The position numbers were made by a program, and so were the translations under genes. Positions 1 to 8,540 of a stretch of 64,000 nucleotides of DNA are shown one piece after another. Location of the stretch: assembly GCF_003732705.1 (NCBI RefSeq), contig NZ_MOBR01000043.1, positions 62,001 through 126,000 of the forward strand. Reading direction: 5' to 3'. Source of the stretch: Pseudomonas frederiksbergensis (GTDB lineage Bacteria > Pseudomonadota > Gammaproteobacteria > Pseudomonadales > Pseudomonadaceae). Position 1 is the first letter of the stretch, and the number at the start of each line of letters is the position of its first letter. The notes under the pieces are model-generated. The model did no database searches, was not told the DNA's origin, and saw nothing but the letters and a program-made list of their open reading frames with translations.

Positions 1-486
1 ATGGCCGGCACCATCACCACCATCAAATTGTGGATGCGCCCGATTGGCGGCATAGGTGGCGGTTGGCTGGGAGACAAGTTCTCGAATATTTCGGTGCTGA
101 TCGTGGCGCTGTTCTGCGCATCGTTGGCGATGGTCGGCCTGATCGTGTTCCCGGCGCTCAACAGCATGGGCTTGCTGATCGGCACGGTGATCTTCATCGG
201 CCTGATGACCTACGCCATTCGTGGCTTGTACTGGGCGATCCTCGACACCTGCAACATTCCGCTGCGCATCACCGGCCTGGCCATCGGCATTGTCTCGGTG
301 GTCGGTTACCTGCCGGACGCTTTTATTCCCTTGATCAACGGCTACCTCACCGAACATTTCCCCGGTGCCCCTGGTTACAAGCTGTATTTCGGCTACATCG
401 CTTTCGTCGGCCTGCTCGGGACCCTGGCGGCCCTGACCTTGCGCGCGCGTATCAATCGTCAATCTTTGAATAAAACAGGTGCCTGA
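1..486 (+). CDS. MFS transporter, C-terminal part (cut by window edge)
   Basis: The visible 161 residues are the C-terminal part of a major facilitator superfamily permease: several hydrophobic helices (roughly residues 30-50, 55-75, 88-108 and 128-148) separated by short polar loops, including the G-G-W-L-G-D-K-F loop typical of MFS proteins. The first codon here is ATG but is probably internal, because a full MFS protein is about 400-450 residues. The stop (484-486) is one base from the ATG of the enolase-superfamily gene, so the two are almost certainly cotranscribed. I infer that this permease imports the substrate of the next two enzymes, probably a sugar acid or similar carboxylate; the substrate cannot be read from the sequence. 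Confidence 0.85.
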   Translation: MAGTITTIKLWMRPIGGIGGGWLGDKFSNISVLIVALFCASLAMVGLIVFPALNSMGLLIGTVIFIGLMTYAIRGLYWAILDTCNIPLRITGLAIGIVSVVGYLPDAFIPLINGYLTEHFPGAPGYKLYFGYIAFVGLLGTLAALTLRARINRQSLNKTGA

Positions 487-487
487 G

Positions 488-1705
488 ATGAAAATCGTCG
501 CCCTTGAAACCCATATTGTCGCCGTACCGCCACCGCACATCGGTGGCATGTACTGGCTGTTCGTCAAGCTCAAGACCGATTGCGGCATCGAAGGCGTGGG
601 CGAGATCTACGCCGCAACCTTCGGCCCCAAAGCCATGCTGCCGATCATCGAAGACGTGTTCGAACGCTACCTGCTCAACCACGACCCGCACCACATCGAG
701 CGCTTTTTCCGCCAGGCCTATTCCAGCGGTTTCACCCAGCGCCCGGACCTGACCATGATGGGCGTAGTCAGCGGTTTGGAAATGGCCTGCTGGGACATCA
801 TCGGCAAAGCGGCGAACAAACCGGTCTACGAATTGCTCGGCGGCAAGGTCAACGAGCGCCTGCGCTCCTACACCTATTTGTACCCGGTCAACAGCAAGGG
901 CGAGTACGACTACGACGACCCGGACCTGGCCGCCGAGTGCGCCGTCGAGAACATGAACAAAGGTTTCACCGCCGTGAAGTTCGACCCGGCGGGGCCGTAC
1001 ACCGCGTACTCCGGGCACCAGATCTCGCTGGAAGTGCTGGAACGCTGCGAAACCTTCTGCCGCAAGATCCGCGAAGCGGTGGGCGACAAGTGCGACTTGC
1101 TGTTCGGCACTCACGGGCAAATGGTCCCGTCCTCAGCGATTCGCCTGGCCAAGCGCCTGGAGAAATACGATCCGTTGTGGTTCGAAGAGCCGGTGCCGCC
1201 GGGTCAGGAAGAGGCCATGGCGCAAGTCGCGGCCAAGACCACGATCCCGATCGCCACTGGCGAACGGCTGACCACCAAGTACGAATTCTTCAAGCTGTTG
1301 CAGGCCGGTGGGGCGTCGATTCTGCAAATGAACGTCGCCCGCTGTGGCGGTCTGCTGGAAGCCAAGAAAATCGCGAGCATGGCCGAGGCTTACTACGCGC
1401 AAATCGCCCCGCATCTCTACAACGGGCCGATTGGCGCAGCGGCGAGTTTCCAGTTGGCCACGTGCACGCCGAACTTCCTGATCCAGGAAAGCATCATGAC
1501 CTGGGGCGGTTTCCACGCCGAAGTCCTGACCAAGCCGCTGCAATGGGAGGACGGCTACATCATCCCGTCCACCGAACCGGGCCTTGGAGTGGAGCTGAAC
1601 ATGGACGTGGTGCGTCGGCATTCGCCGTACACCGGCGAGCGTTTGCACCTGCAAATGGCGCCGACCCCGGCAGACGTCAAAGACACATCGCCGGCCAGGG
1701 GCTGA
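488..1705 (+). CDS. Mandelate racemase/muconate lactonizing enzyme family protein
   Basis: A 405-residue enolase-superfamily protein, probably a sugar-acid dehydratase or a racemase. The N-terminal capping domain covers about residues 1-125 and the barrel about 130-380. Visible motifs are WFEEPVPP (E233/E234, metal ligand), TGER (E259, metal ligand) and APHLYNGP (H309, the usual catalytic His of this branch). The position that normally holds the first metal-binding Asp reads LLFGTHGQ (residues 205-211), so a canonical Asp is missing while the His (H209) found in galactonate dehydratase-like members is kept. ATG 488 is preferred to the in-frame GTG at 479, which lies inside the transporter gene. 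It sits between an MFS permease and a GMC oxidoreductase, which suggests carboxylate catabolism. Confidence 0.85.
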   Translation: MKIVALETHIVAVPPPHIGGMYWLFVKLKTDCGIEGVGEIYAATFGPKAMLPIIEDVFERYLLNHDPHHIERFFRQAYSSGFTQRPDLTMMGVVSGLEMACWDIIGKAANKPVYELLGGKVNERLRSYTYLYPVNSKGEYDYDDPDLAAECAVENMNKGFTAVKFDPAGPYTAYSGHQISLEVLERCETFCRKIREAVGDKCDLLFGTHGQMVPSSAIRLAKRLEKYDPLWFEEPVPPGQEEAMAQVAAKTTIPIATGERLTTKYEFFKLLQAGGASILQMNVARCGGLLEAKKIASMAEAYYAQIAPHLYNGPIGAAASFQLATCTPNFLIQESIMTWGGFHAEVLTKPLQWEDGYIIPSTEPGLGVELNMDVVRRHSPYTGERLHLQMAPTPADVKDTSPARG

Positions 1706-1716
1706 CACGCAATTCC

Positions 1717-1814
1717 CCTGTAGGAGCAAAGCTTGCTCGCGATGGCTGCGTGTCATTCAACGCAGGTGTTGGCTGGTCCGACGCTATCGCGAGCAAGCTT
1801 TGCTCCTACAGGGG
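1717..1814. repeat. REPIN (inverted REP pair)
   Basis: Two REP half-sites, CCTGTAGGAGCAAAGCTTGC and its near-perfect inverse ending GCTTTGCTCCTACAGG, flank about 35 bases. It lies between the enolase-superfamily gene and the GMC oxidoreductase and may act as a transcript-stabilising stem-loop. Confidence 0.9.
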
Positions 1815-1857
1815 GAGGCGCACATTTTTTGGACAATGACTTACGCGGTAACCGTGC

Positions 1858-3465
1858 ATGACATACGACTACATCATCGCTGGCGCAGGCGCCGCCGGCT
1901 GCATCCTCGCCAACCGGCTCACGGCCTCGGGCAAACACACGGTGCTGCTGCTGGAAGCGGGCGGCAAGGACAGTTCCCTGTGGTTCAAGATCCCGGTCGG
2001 CTTCGCCAAAATGTATTACAACCCGACCTTCAACTGGATGTACTACAGCCAGCCGCAAAAGCAGCTCAACAACCGCGAAATCTACGCCCCGCGCGGCAAA
2101 GTGCAGGGCGGTTCGGGCTCGATCAACGCGATGGTCTACGTCCGTGGCCAGGCCCATGACTTCGACGACTGGGCGGCCAACGGCAACGATGGCTGGGGTT
2201 TCAAGGACGTGTTGCCGTACTTCCGCAAACTGGAAAACCATCCGCTGGGCGACAGCGAATACCACGGCGGCAGCGGCCCGATCAGCATCACCCCGATGAA
2301 GGGCCAGACCCACCCGATCTGCGACGTGTTCCTCAAGGGTTGCGACGAACTCGGCTATCCCCACAGCGACGACTTCAACGGCCCGAAATTCGAAGGGTCG
2401 GGCATCTACGACGTCAACACCAAGGACGGCCAGCGCAGCTCCAGCAGCTTCGCGCATCTGCACCCGGCCCTGAGCCGGCCGAACCTGACGGTGGAGCATT
2501 ACGCCCTGGTGGACCGCGTATTGTTCGATGGCGAGCGGGCCACCGGTATTTCCGTGACTCAGCACGGCGTGGTCCGCACCTTCACGGCGCGCAAGGAAGT
2601 GATCCTCTGTGCCGGTGCCGTCGATACGCCGAAGATTCTGCAATTGTCCGGCGTCGCCGATCAGGCTCTGTTGGCCAAACACCAGATCCCTTTGGTCAAA
2701 CACCTGCCGGCGGTGGGGCAGAACCTGCAGGATCACCTGTGCGCCAGCTATTACTACAAGGCCAACATCCCGACCCTTAATGATCAGCTCGGTTCGCTGT
2801 TCGGCCAGTTCAAGCTCGGCCTCAAATACCTGCTGACCCGCAAGGGCGCGCTGGCGATGAGCGTCAACCAGGCCGGCGGCTTCTTCCGTGGCGATGAGAC
2901 CCAGGCCAACCCGAACCTGCAGTTGTATTTCAACCCGTTGTCGTACCAGATCCCGAAAAACAACAAGGCCAGCCTCAAGCCCGAGCCGTATTCAGGTTTC
3001 CTGCTGTGCTTCAACCCGTGCCGGCCCACCAGTCGCGGGCATATCGAAATTGCCTCGAAAAACCCACGAGATGCGGCGTTGATCGACCCCAACTACCTGA
3101 GCACGCAAAAAGACATCGACGAGGTCATCCAGGGCAGTCGACTGATGCGCAAAATCATGCAGGCCCCGGCGCTCAAGGGCATCACCGTCGCCGAGGTGTT
3201 GCCGGGGCCGGTGGTCGAGAGCGACGAGCAGATGTTGCAGTACTTTCGCGAGAACAGCGGCTCGATCTATCACCTGTGCGGCTCGTGTGCCATGGGCTCG
3301 GACGACCAGCGGTCGGTGGTCGACAAACGGCTGAAAGTCCACGGAATCGACGGATTGCGCATTGTCGATGCGTCGATTTTTCCCAATGTGACCAGCGGCA
3401 ATACCCACGCTGCAGTCCTGATGGTGGCGGAGAAGGGCGCCGATCTGATCTTGCAGGACGCCTGA
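1858..3465 (+). CDS. GMC family FAD-dependent oxidoreductase (choline dehydrogenase-like)
   Basis: A 535-residue glucose-methanol-choline oxidoreductase, the normal length for the family. The FAD-binding GAGAAG motif is at residues 9-14 and the GMC signature with RGKVQGGSGSIN at about 79-90. The C-terminal catalytic region has YHLCGSCAMG, with the active-site His, and SGNTHA, which supplies the second catalytic His/Asn region, followed by the usual AEKGADLI end. Such enzymes oxidise an alcohol group to an aldehyde or ketone and pass electrons to the respiratory chain or oxygen. It follows the enolase-superfamily gene after a REPIN, so it may be in the same pathway. No strong Shine-Dalgarno is seen before ATG 1858, but the reading frame begins exactly at the Rossmann fold. 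Confidence 0.9.
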   Translation: MTYDYIIAGAGAAGCILANRLTASGKHTVLLLEAGGKDSSLWFKIPVGFAKMYYNPTFNWMYYSQPQKQLNNREIYAPRGKVQGGSGSINAMVYVRGQAHDFDDWAANGNDGWGFKDVLPYFRKLENHPLGDSEYHGGSGPISITPMKGQTHPICDVFLKGCDELGYPHSDDFNGPKFEGSGIYDVNTKDGQRSSSSFAHLHPALSRPNLTVEHYALVDRVLFDGERATGISVTQHGVVRTFTARKEVILCAGAVDTPKILQLSGVADQALLAKHQIPLVKHLPAVGQNLQDHLCASYYYKANIPTLNDQLGSLFGQFKLGLKYLLTRKGALAMSVNQAGGFFRGDETQANPNLQLYFNPLSYQIPKNNKASLKPEPYSGFLLCFNPCRPTSRGHIEIASKNPRDAALIDPNYLSTQKDIDEVIQGSRLMRKIMQAPALKGITVAEVLPGPVVESDEQMLQYFRENSGSIYHLCGSCAMGSDDQRSVVDKRLKVHGIDGLRIVDASIFPNVTSGNTHAAVLMVAEKGADLILQDA

Positions 3466-3577
3466 TTTCAACTTGGGTTGTATCAAAAATGAATTTCCGC
3501 ACAGTAAGCCGCTCATACCTGATAGGTGGCGGAGTTGAGCTGCGAAATCATTAGTGCAATCAGGGAGTGGTCAGGTC

Positions 3578-3985
3578 ATGAATCCTATAACAATGGCGGG
3601 CGAGTCGTTACCTGGCGGCTTGATTCTGGTGGTTGAGGACGACCCGCTGATTCTGGAGTTTCTCTGCGAAATTCTTCAGGAAGAAGGCTTTGCCGTAGCG
3701 CCGCACATCAGCGCGGATGCGGCGTCTGAGTATCTGGAAGAACACGCGGGCAAGGTCCGGCTGTTGCTCACGGACATCACCATGCCCGGCAAACGCAACG
3801 GCGCGGACCTGGCCAACGAGTTCGGTGATCGCTGGCCAGACAAGCCGATCATGATCATGTCCGGCTTCGAAACCCCGGAAAGCGCCGGGGTGCGGCACCA
3901 CGTGTCGTTTATCAAGAAACCCTGGGCACTGGGCCAGTTGCTCGATTGCGTGGACGGTGCCTTGAAATCACGCAATTCCCTGTAG
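3578..3985 (+). CDS. Single-domain response regulator (receiver only)
   Basis: A 135-residue protein made only of a CheY-like receiver domain: acidic pocket E20-D21-D22, phosphoacceptor D66 in LLLTDITMPG, the switch Ser in IMIMSGF (S95) and the conserved Lys in FIKKPW (K113/K114). There is no output domain, as in receivers that are often partners of hybrid histidine kinases. No kinase gene is adjacent, so its partner must lie elsewhere. ATG 3578 follows GGGAG; an in-frame GTG at 3554 is possible but has no ribosome site. Its TAG stop is formed by the first bases of the downstream palindromic repeat. Confidence 0.85.
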   Translation: MNPITMAGESLPGGLILVVEDDPLILEFLCEILQEEGFAVAPHISADAASEYLEEHAGKVRLLLTDITMPGKRNGADLANEFGDRWPDKPIMIMSGFETPESAGVRHHVSFIKKPWALGQLLDCVDGALKSRNSL

Positions 3986-4077
3986 AAGCTGCCGAAGGCT
4001 GCGATCTTTTGATCTTGGCGATTTTTTAGATAGTCGAAGAGCAAGATCAAAAGGTCGCAGCCTTCGGCAGCTCCTAC
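3980..4077. repeat. Inverted repeat of the GAAGCTGCCGAAGGCTGCGA type
   Basis: GAAGCTGCCGAAGGCTGCGA followed by TCTTTTGATCTTG is mirrored by CAAGATCAAAAGGTCGCAGCCTTCGGCAGCTCC. This long imperfect hairpin differs in sequence from the REP family in this window. It occurs once here, just after the receiver gene whose stop codon it overlaps. Confidence 0.85.
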
Positions 4078-4153
4078 CGTCGATTGTGAGCGACCGACGG
4101 TGGTACATTGCTGACCCTACCTGTTCCGGCCCCTTGCGATAGGAAGCTGTCTT

Positions 4154-4822
4154 TTGCCTGCTCAAAAATCCGTTTTCAACACGCCATACCGCGCCTTTCT
4201 GTTCGACATGGACGGCACCGTCCTCAACTCCATCGCCGCCGCCGAGCGCATCTGGACCGCCTGGGCCCTGCGCCATGGCATCGATGTCGCAACCTTCCTG
4301 CCGACTATCCACGGCGCGCGCGCCATCGACACCATCAATCGCCAGGCCTTGCCGGGGCTGGATGCGGAGGCGGAGGCTGCGTTTATTACCGAAGCTGAAA
4401 TCGAGGATGTAGAAGGGATTGTCGAGGTGGTTGGCGCGGCTGCGTTTCTGAAGACACTGCCGGCTGATCAATGGGCAATTGTCACGTCGGCGCCGAGGGC
4501 CTTGGCCTTGCGGCGGATGGCCGCGGCAGGGATTCCCGAGCCTTCGGTGATGGTGACGGCAGAAGATGTGACGGCGGGCAAACCTGATCCGGCGGGCTAT
4601 CGATTGGCGGCGCAGCGGTTAGGGGTTGAGGTGACGGAGTGTCTGATTTTCGAAGACGCCACCGTGGGGATTCAGGCGGCAGAAGCGGCGCAGGCCGATT
4701 TGCTGGTGATCACCTCGACGCATGATCATCCGATTCAGACGCCGCATGCCACGATGGCGGATTACGATGGGGTTGAAGTCCGGGCTGACAGCGATGGCCG
4801 GATTCGCCTGCATTCCATCTAA
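4154..4822 (+). CDS. HAD superfamily phosphatase (sugar-phosphatase / beta-phosphoglucomutase-like)
   Basis: A 222-residue HAD subfamily IA hydrolase. Motif I is FDMDGT (nucleophile D18, acid/base D20), motif II is VTSAP, motif III is GKPDP and motif IV is FEDATVG. An alpha-helical cap lies between motifs I and II, as in small sugar-phosphate phosphatases. The start is TTG 4154, seven bases after AGGAAG; there is no ATG upstream of the nucleophile motif. It stands alone between two repeat elements. The substrate is unknown; a small phosphorylated sugar or polyol is typical of this group. Confidence 0.85.
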   Translation: MPAQKSVFNTPYRAFLFDMDGTVLNSIAAAERIWTAWALRHGIDVATFLPTIHGARAIDTINRQALPGLDAEAEAAFITEAEIEDVEGIVEVVGAAAFLKTLPADQWAIVTSAPRALALRRMAAAGIPEPSVMVTAEDVTAGKPDPAGYRLAAQRLGVEVTECLIFEDATVGIQAAEAAQADLLVITSTHDHPIQTPHATMADYDGVEVRADSDGRIRLHSI

Positions 4823-4833
4823 TTGAACACCCT

Positions 4834-4933
4834 CCCCTGTAGGAGCGAAGCTTGCTCGCGAAGGCGTAGTGTCAGTCAGCATTGATAGTGCCTGACTCAC
4901 CGCCTTCGCGAGCAAGCTTCGCTCCTACAGGGG
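4834..4933. repeat. REPIN (inverted REP pair)
   Basis: CCCCTGTAGGAGCGAAGC is mirrored by GCTTCGCTCCTACAGGGG around a loop of about 40 bases. It lies between convergently transcribed genes. Confidence 0.9.
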
Positions 4934-4960
4934 ATAGTGTTCAACAGGGGATGGTGTGTG

Positions 4961-5620
4961 TCAGTAAATGCCGGGGATCAGCCGCCAGGTCCTGCCGCAA
5001 TACTCCTCATATTCACGACCAAACTGCGCCCGCAGCAGCGCCTCTTCGGAATGAATCCGGGCGATCAACGGGATCAACGTCAACGCCGCCAGCACCAGGC
5101 CGATCACCGAGCGAAACGCCAGCGCCCAGCCGATGCCAATGACCATCAGCCCCAAATAACTGGGGTTGCGCAAGGTGCGGTAGATCCCGTCGGTCACCAG
5201 TGTGTGTCCCGGCTGAATCGCCACCAACCCGCTGAAGCGCTTGCCCAGGACAAACACCGGCCACAATCGCAACGCACCGCCAAGAATGAACAGCAGCGCA
5301 CCCAACCAGCGCACGCCCTCGCCACCCAAGGTCCAGAAGTCGATGCGGTCGGTGTAGGCCGGCAGGTAGCCGCTGAGCAATCCGATGATCCCGAACACCG
5401 GCAGCACCCAGCGATTGGCCCGGTCTTCCCGCTCGCCGGAGCTCAGGTTGACCTCGGTGAACAGCGAAGCAACCGCCATCACCACGGTAGCTAACGCCAC
5501 CGCCACCAGCGAACCATGTGAAAAGAACGCCGCAAACCCACCCAGCCCCCACACCGCGAGGCCGAGGTAGGCGAGGGTGGAAACGACGGCGAAAAACGCC
5601 AGTTTGGGGGAGATGTTCAT
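4961..5620 (-). CDS. Isoprenylcysteine carboxyl methyltransferase family membrane protein
   Basis: A 219-residue polytopic membrane protein with about five hydrophobic segments. The C-terminal half has the signature of the ICMT/phospholipid methyltransferase-like family: GHTLVTDGIYRTLRNPSYLG and, near the end, the E-E-Y pattern after RAQFGREYEEYC. These motifs bind S-adenosylmethionine in characterised relatives. The bacterial substrate is unknown. The start at 5620 follows a good GGAG; upstream in-frame codons read into the intergenic region and a half REP, so the longer frame was not used. It is monocistronic and convergent with the HAD gene. Confidence 0.8.
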   Translation of the reverse strand: MNISPKLAFFAVVSTLAYLGLAVWGLGGFAAFFSHGSLVAVALATVVMAVASLFTEVNLSSGEREDRANRWVLPVFGIIGLLSGYLPAYTDRIDFWTLGGEGVRWLGALLFILGGALRLWPVFVLGKRFSGLVAIQPGHTLVTDGIYRTLRNPSYLGLMVIGIGWALAFRSVIGLVLAALTLIPLIARIHSEEALLRAQFGREYEEYCGRTWRLIPGIY

Positions 5621-5683
5621 GGGTGACTCCACACAGTGCTTATCTCCAGTGTAGATACCGTATTGAGTCGGCGACCTATTTGC

Positions 5684-5708
5684 GGCGAGCAAGCCCGCTC
5701 CCACAGGG
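5684..5708. repeat. Single REP half-site
   Basis: GCGAGCAAGCCCGCTCCCAC, the right half of the REP palindrome without a partner, between the methyltransferase-like gene start and the GlxA regulator stop. Confidence 0.7.
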
Positions 5709-5717
5709 ATATCAGCA

Positions 5718-6656
5718 TCAAGCCGATCTGGCATTGCGCCTGATAACTTGCGGCGGTTGCCCAAACGCGCGCAAAAACGCTTCGCGCATCCGCCGCCGAT
5801 CACTGAAGCCGCTTTCCTCGGCAATCTGGTCCAGCGTCAACCGCCCCCGTTCCAGCATTTGCCGCGCCGCCTCCAGGCGTAGATTCTCAATCGCCTTGGC
5901 CGGCGATTGCCCGGTTTCAGCGCGAAAGGCCCGGCTGAATTGCCGTGGGCTGAGTCGTGCCACGTCCGCCAGCTGCTCCACCGACAGCGCCGACGTCAGG
6001 TGTTCCCGGGCATAACCCAGCACGGTCTGGATGCGGTCGGATTTCGGTTCCAGTTCCAGCAATGCCGAATGCTGCGACTGGCCACCCGCGCGGCGGTGGT
6101 ACATCACCAGTTTCTGCGCCACAGAACGAGCCAGTTCGGCGCCGTGGTCCTTTTCAACCATGGCCAGCGCCAGGTCGATACCAGCGGTCATGCCCGCCGA
6201 AGTCCAGATCGAGCCGTCGATCACAAAGATCCGGTCTTCCTCGACCTTGATCGTCGGAAACCGCGCTTGCAGCTCCCGGGCGTACGCCCAATGAGTGGTG
6301 GCGCGGCGTCCTTCCAGCAATCCGGCCTGGGCCAGGACAAACGCCCCGGAACAGATCGATGCCGTGCGCCGTGCGGTTTTCACGCTGTCGCGCAAATAAG
6401 TCAGCACTGCTTCGGGCGCCTGTTCGAGGACGGAGTCGCCACCGACCACGATCACGGTGTCGAACCGTCGCTCATCGAACGCCTCGGTGCCAACGCTTAA
6501 TCCACCAGACGCGCGTAATGTGCGGCCATCTTCGGACAATACGCTCACTTCATACAGAGTTTCTCCGGCACTGAAGTTGGCGTACTCGAACACCGGCATG
6601 GCCGCCAGCGCCATGGACTGGAAGCCTTCGAACACCACAAACGCTACGGAAGTCAT
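5718..6656 (-). CDS. GlxA family transcriptional regulator (DJ-1/PfpI domain + AraC HTH)
   Basis: A 312-residue regulator. Residues 1-180 form a DJ-1/PfpI-like domain with the nucleophile-elbow Cys in TASICSGAF (C102) and the following AGLLEGRRATTHW segment characteristic of GlxA proteins. Residues about 215-310 form an AraC-type double helix-turn-helix (LSVEQLADVARLSPRQFSR and IAEESGFSDRRRMREAF). Members control amine, arginine, carnitine or choline catabolism in pseudomonads, but not all. It is divergent from the SDR gene at 6782 with a 125-base shared promoter region, so regulation of that SDR is a reasonable inference. Confidence 0.88.
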   Translation of the reverse strand: MTSVAFVVFEGFQSMALAAMPVFEYANFSAGETLYEVSVLSEDGRTLRASGGLSVGTEAFDERRFDTVIVVGGDSVLEQAPEAVLTYLRDSVKTARRTASICSGAFVLAQAGLLEGRRATTHWAYARELQARFPTIKVEEDRIFVIDGSIWTSAGMTAGIDLALAMVEKDHGAELARSVAQKLVMYHRRAGGQSQHSALLELEPKSDRIQTVLGYAREHLTSALSVEQLADVARLSPRQFSRAFRAETGQSPAKAIENLRLEAARQMLERGRLTLDQIAEESGFSDRRRMREAFLRAFGQPPQVIRRNARSA

Positions 6657-6781
6657 CGAAAGGTCCTCAAAAAGGTCATGTCCTGAAAACGTACTTTAAA
6701 CGTCATTTGAGACTTGTGTCAGTCCCTTTATAACTGTTCACACCCGGCGAGCGTATCGCCTCACTGTGAAGGAAACTCGAC

Positions 6782-7573
6782 ATGGCACTTTCATCCAAAG
6801 GCACCGCCCTGATCACTGGCGCATCTTCGGGCATCGGCGCGGTCTACGCCGACCGTCTCGCCCGGCAAGGCTACGACTTGATTCTGGTCGCCCGCAGCCA
6901 ATCTAAATTAAACGCCCTGGCCAACCACTTGAGCAACGAAACCGGGCGCGCTGTGGAAGTGGTCGCCGCTGACCTGAAAGACAAGGCTGACTTGCTGCGG
7001 GTGGAAAATATCCTGCGTACCGACGCCAGCATCACCTTGCTGGTCAACAACGCCGGGGTCGGCGCAGTCATGCCGCTGCTGGGCAGTCCGGTGGACGACA
7101 TGGAAGACATGATCACCCTCAACGTCACCGCACTGACGCGCTTGGCCTACGCCGCAGCGCCGGGCTTCGTCGCCCGTGGCGCCGGGACCGTGATCAACAT
7201 TTCCTCAATCGTCGCCATCGGCCCGGAAATCCTTAACGGCGTGTACGGCGGGACCAAGGCCTTTGTGCTCGGCTTGAGCCAATCCATGCATCACGAACTC
7301 GCCGATAAAGGTGTGCGCATCCAGGCCGTACTGCCCGGCGCCACCGCCACCGATTTCTGGAGCGAGGCCGGCAACCCGGTGGAAAACCTGCCACAAGAGA
7401 TCGTGATGTCGGCCCAGGACATGGTCGATGCCGCGCTGGTCGGGTTGGCACAGGGCGAAGTGGTGACCATCCCGGGCCTGCATGAAGGCGAAAAATGGGA
7501 TGCTTACGAAGCCCAGCGCCAGGTGCTGAGCGGCTCGTTCGGCCACTCCACGGCGGCGGCACGGTATCGCTGA
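6782..7573 (+). CDS. SDR family NAD(P)-dependent oxidoreductase
   Basis: A 263-residue classical short-chain dehydrogenase. The cofactor motif TGASSGIGA is at about residues 12-20, VNNAGVG at about 90, the catalytic Ser in NISS, and the catalytic Tyr and Lys in VYGGTKAF. The Arg residues after the second strand suggest NADP(H). It starts at ATG 6782 after GGAA. It is divergent from a GlxA regulator and is followed by the seven-unit REPIN array, so it is probably a one-gene unit. Confidence 0.88.
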   Translation: MALSSKGTALITGASSGIGAVYADRLARQGYDLILVARSQSKLNALANHLSNETGRAVEVVAADLKDKADLLRVENILRTDASITLLVNNAGVGAVMPLLGSPVDDMEDMITLNVTALTRLAYAAAPGFVARGAGTVINISSIVAIGPEILNGVYGGTKAFVLGLSQSMHHELADKGVRIQAVLPGATATDFWSEAGNPVENLPQEIVMSAQDMVDAALVGLAQGEVVTIPGLHEGEKWDAYEAQRQVLSGSFGHSTAAARYR

Positions 7574-7638
7574 AAAACAATCGAGGCGGGCACAGGATAG
7601 AAGGCAGATCACAAATCCTGCATCCCCCCAAGATCCCT

Positions 7639-8540
7639 TGTAGGAGCAAAGCTTGCTCGCGAATGCGGTGTGTCAGTGGGTGCAGATGCTGCCTGACACG
7701 ACGCCATCGCGAGCAAGCTCGCTCCCACAGGGATTGAGGTTGATCACAAATCCTGCATCCACCCGAAATCCTTTGTAGGAGCAAAGCTTGCTCGCGAATG
7801 CGGTGTGTCAGTGGGTGCAGATGCTGCCTGACACGACGCTATCGCGAGCAAGCTCGCTCCCACAGGGATTGAGGTGGAGCACAAATCCTGCGTCCACCCG
7901 AAATCCTTTGTAGGAGCAAAGCTTGCTCGCGAATGCAGTGTGTCAGTGGATGCAGATGCTGCCTGACACGACGCCTTCGCGAGCAAGCCCGCTCCCACAG
8001 GGATTGAGGTTGATCACAAATCCTGCGTCCACCCGAAATCCTTTGTAGGAGCAAAGCTTGCTCGCGAATGCGGTGTGTCAGTGGGTGCAGATGCTGCCTG
8101 ACACGACGCCATCGCGAGCAAGCTCGCTCCCACAGGGATTGAGGTTGATCACAAATCCTGCGTCCATCCTAGATCCAGTGTGGGAGCGAGCCTGCTCGCG
8201 AAGGCGGTGTGTCAGGCGGTATTAATGTTGGATGTGCTGGCCTCTTCGCGAGCAGGCTCGCTCCCACAGGGGAATGGGTTGATCACAAATCCTGCGTCCA
8301 TTCCAGTTTCAATGTGGGAGCGAGCTTGCTCGCGATAGCGGCGGGTCAGCCACATTGATTTTGAATGTGCAGACGCCATCGCGAGCAAGCTCGCTCCCAC
8401 AGGGGAGTGAGGTTGATCACAAGTTCTGCGTCCATCCTGGATTCAATGTGGGAGCGAGCCTGCTCGCGAAGGCGGTGTAACAGTCGATGAAGAGGTTGAA
8501 TGTGCCGACGCCATCGCGAGCAAGCTTTGCTCCTACAGCA
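7639..8540. repeat. Tandem array of seven REPIN units (134-135 bp period)
   Basis: Seven REPINs begin at about 7639, 7774, 7909, 8044, 8179, 8313 and 8447, giving periods of 135, 135, 135, 135, 134 and 134 bases. Each contains a left half (TGTAGGAGCAAAGC or TGTGGGAGCGAGC), a loop of about 40 bases and the inverse right half. The inter-REPIN spacer (ATTGAGGTTGATCACAAATC) is repeated too, so the unit was duplicated as a whole. The first four copies have TGTAGGAGCAAAGC left ends and later copies have TGTGGGAGCGAGC ends. The array fills the whole 960-base gap between the SDR and the porin; I see no gene in it. The last unit overlaps the stop codon of the porin gene. Confidence 0.95.

Noticed and set aside
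7744..8054. Small open frames inside REPIN arrays (products resembling MGASLLAKA)
   Set aside because: They are translations of the REP consensus and recur at every REPIN in the window.
7639..8540. CRISPR array
   Set aside because: Unit spacing is regular but the units are 135-base REPINs with identical, palindromic spacers; CRISPR arrays have short repeats and unique spacers, and no cas genes are present.
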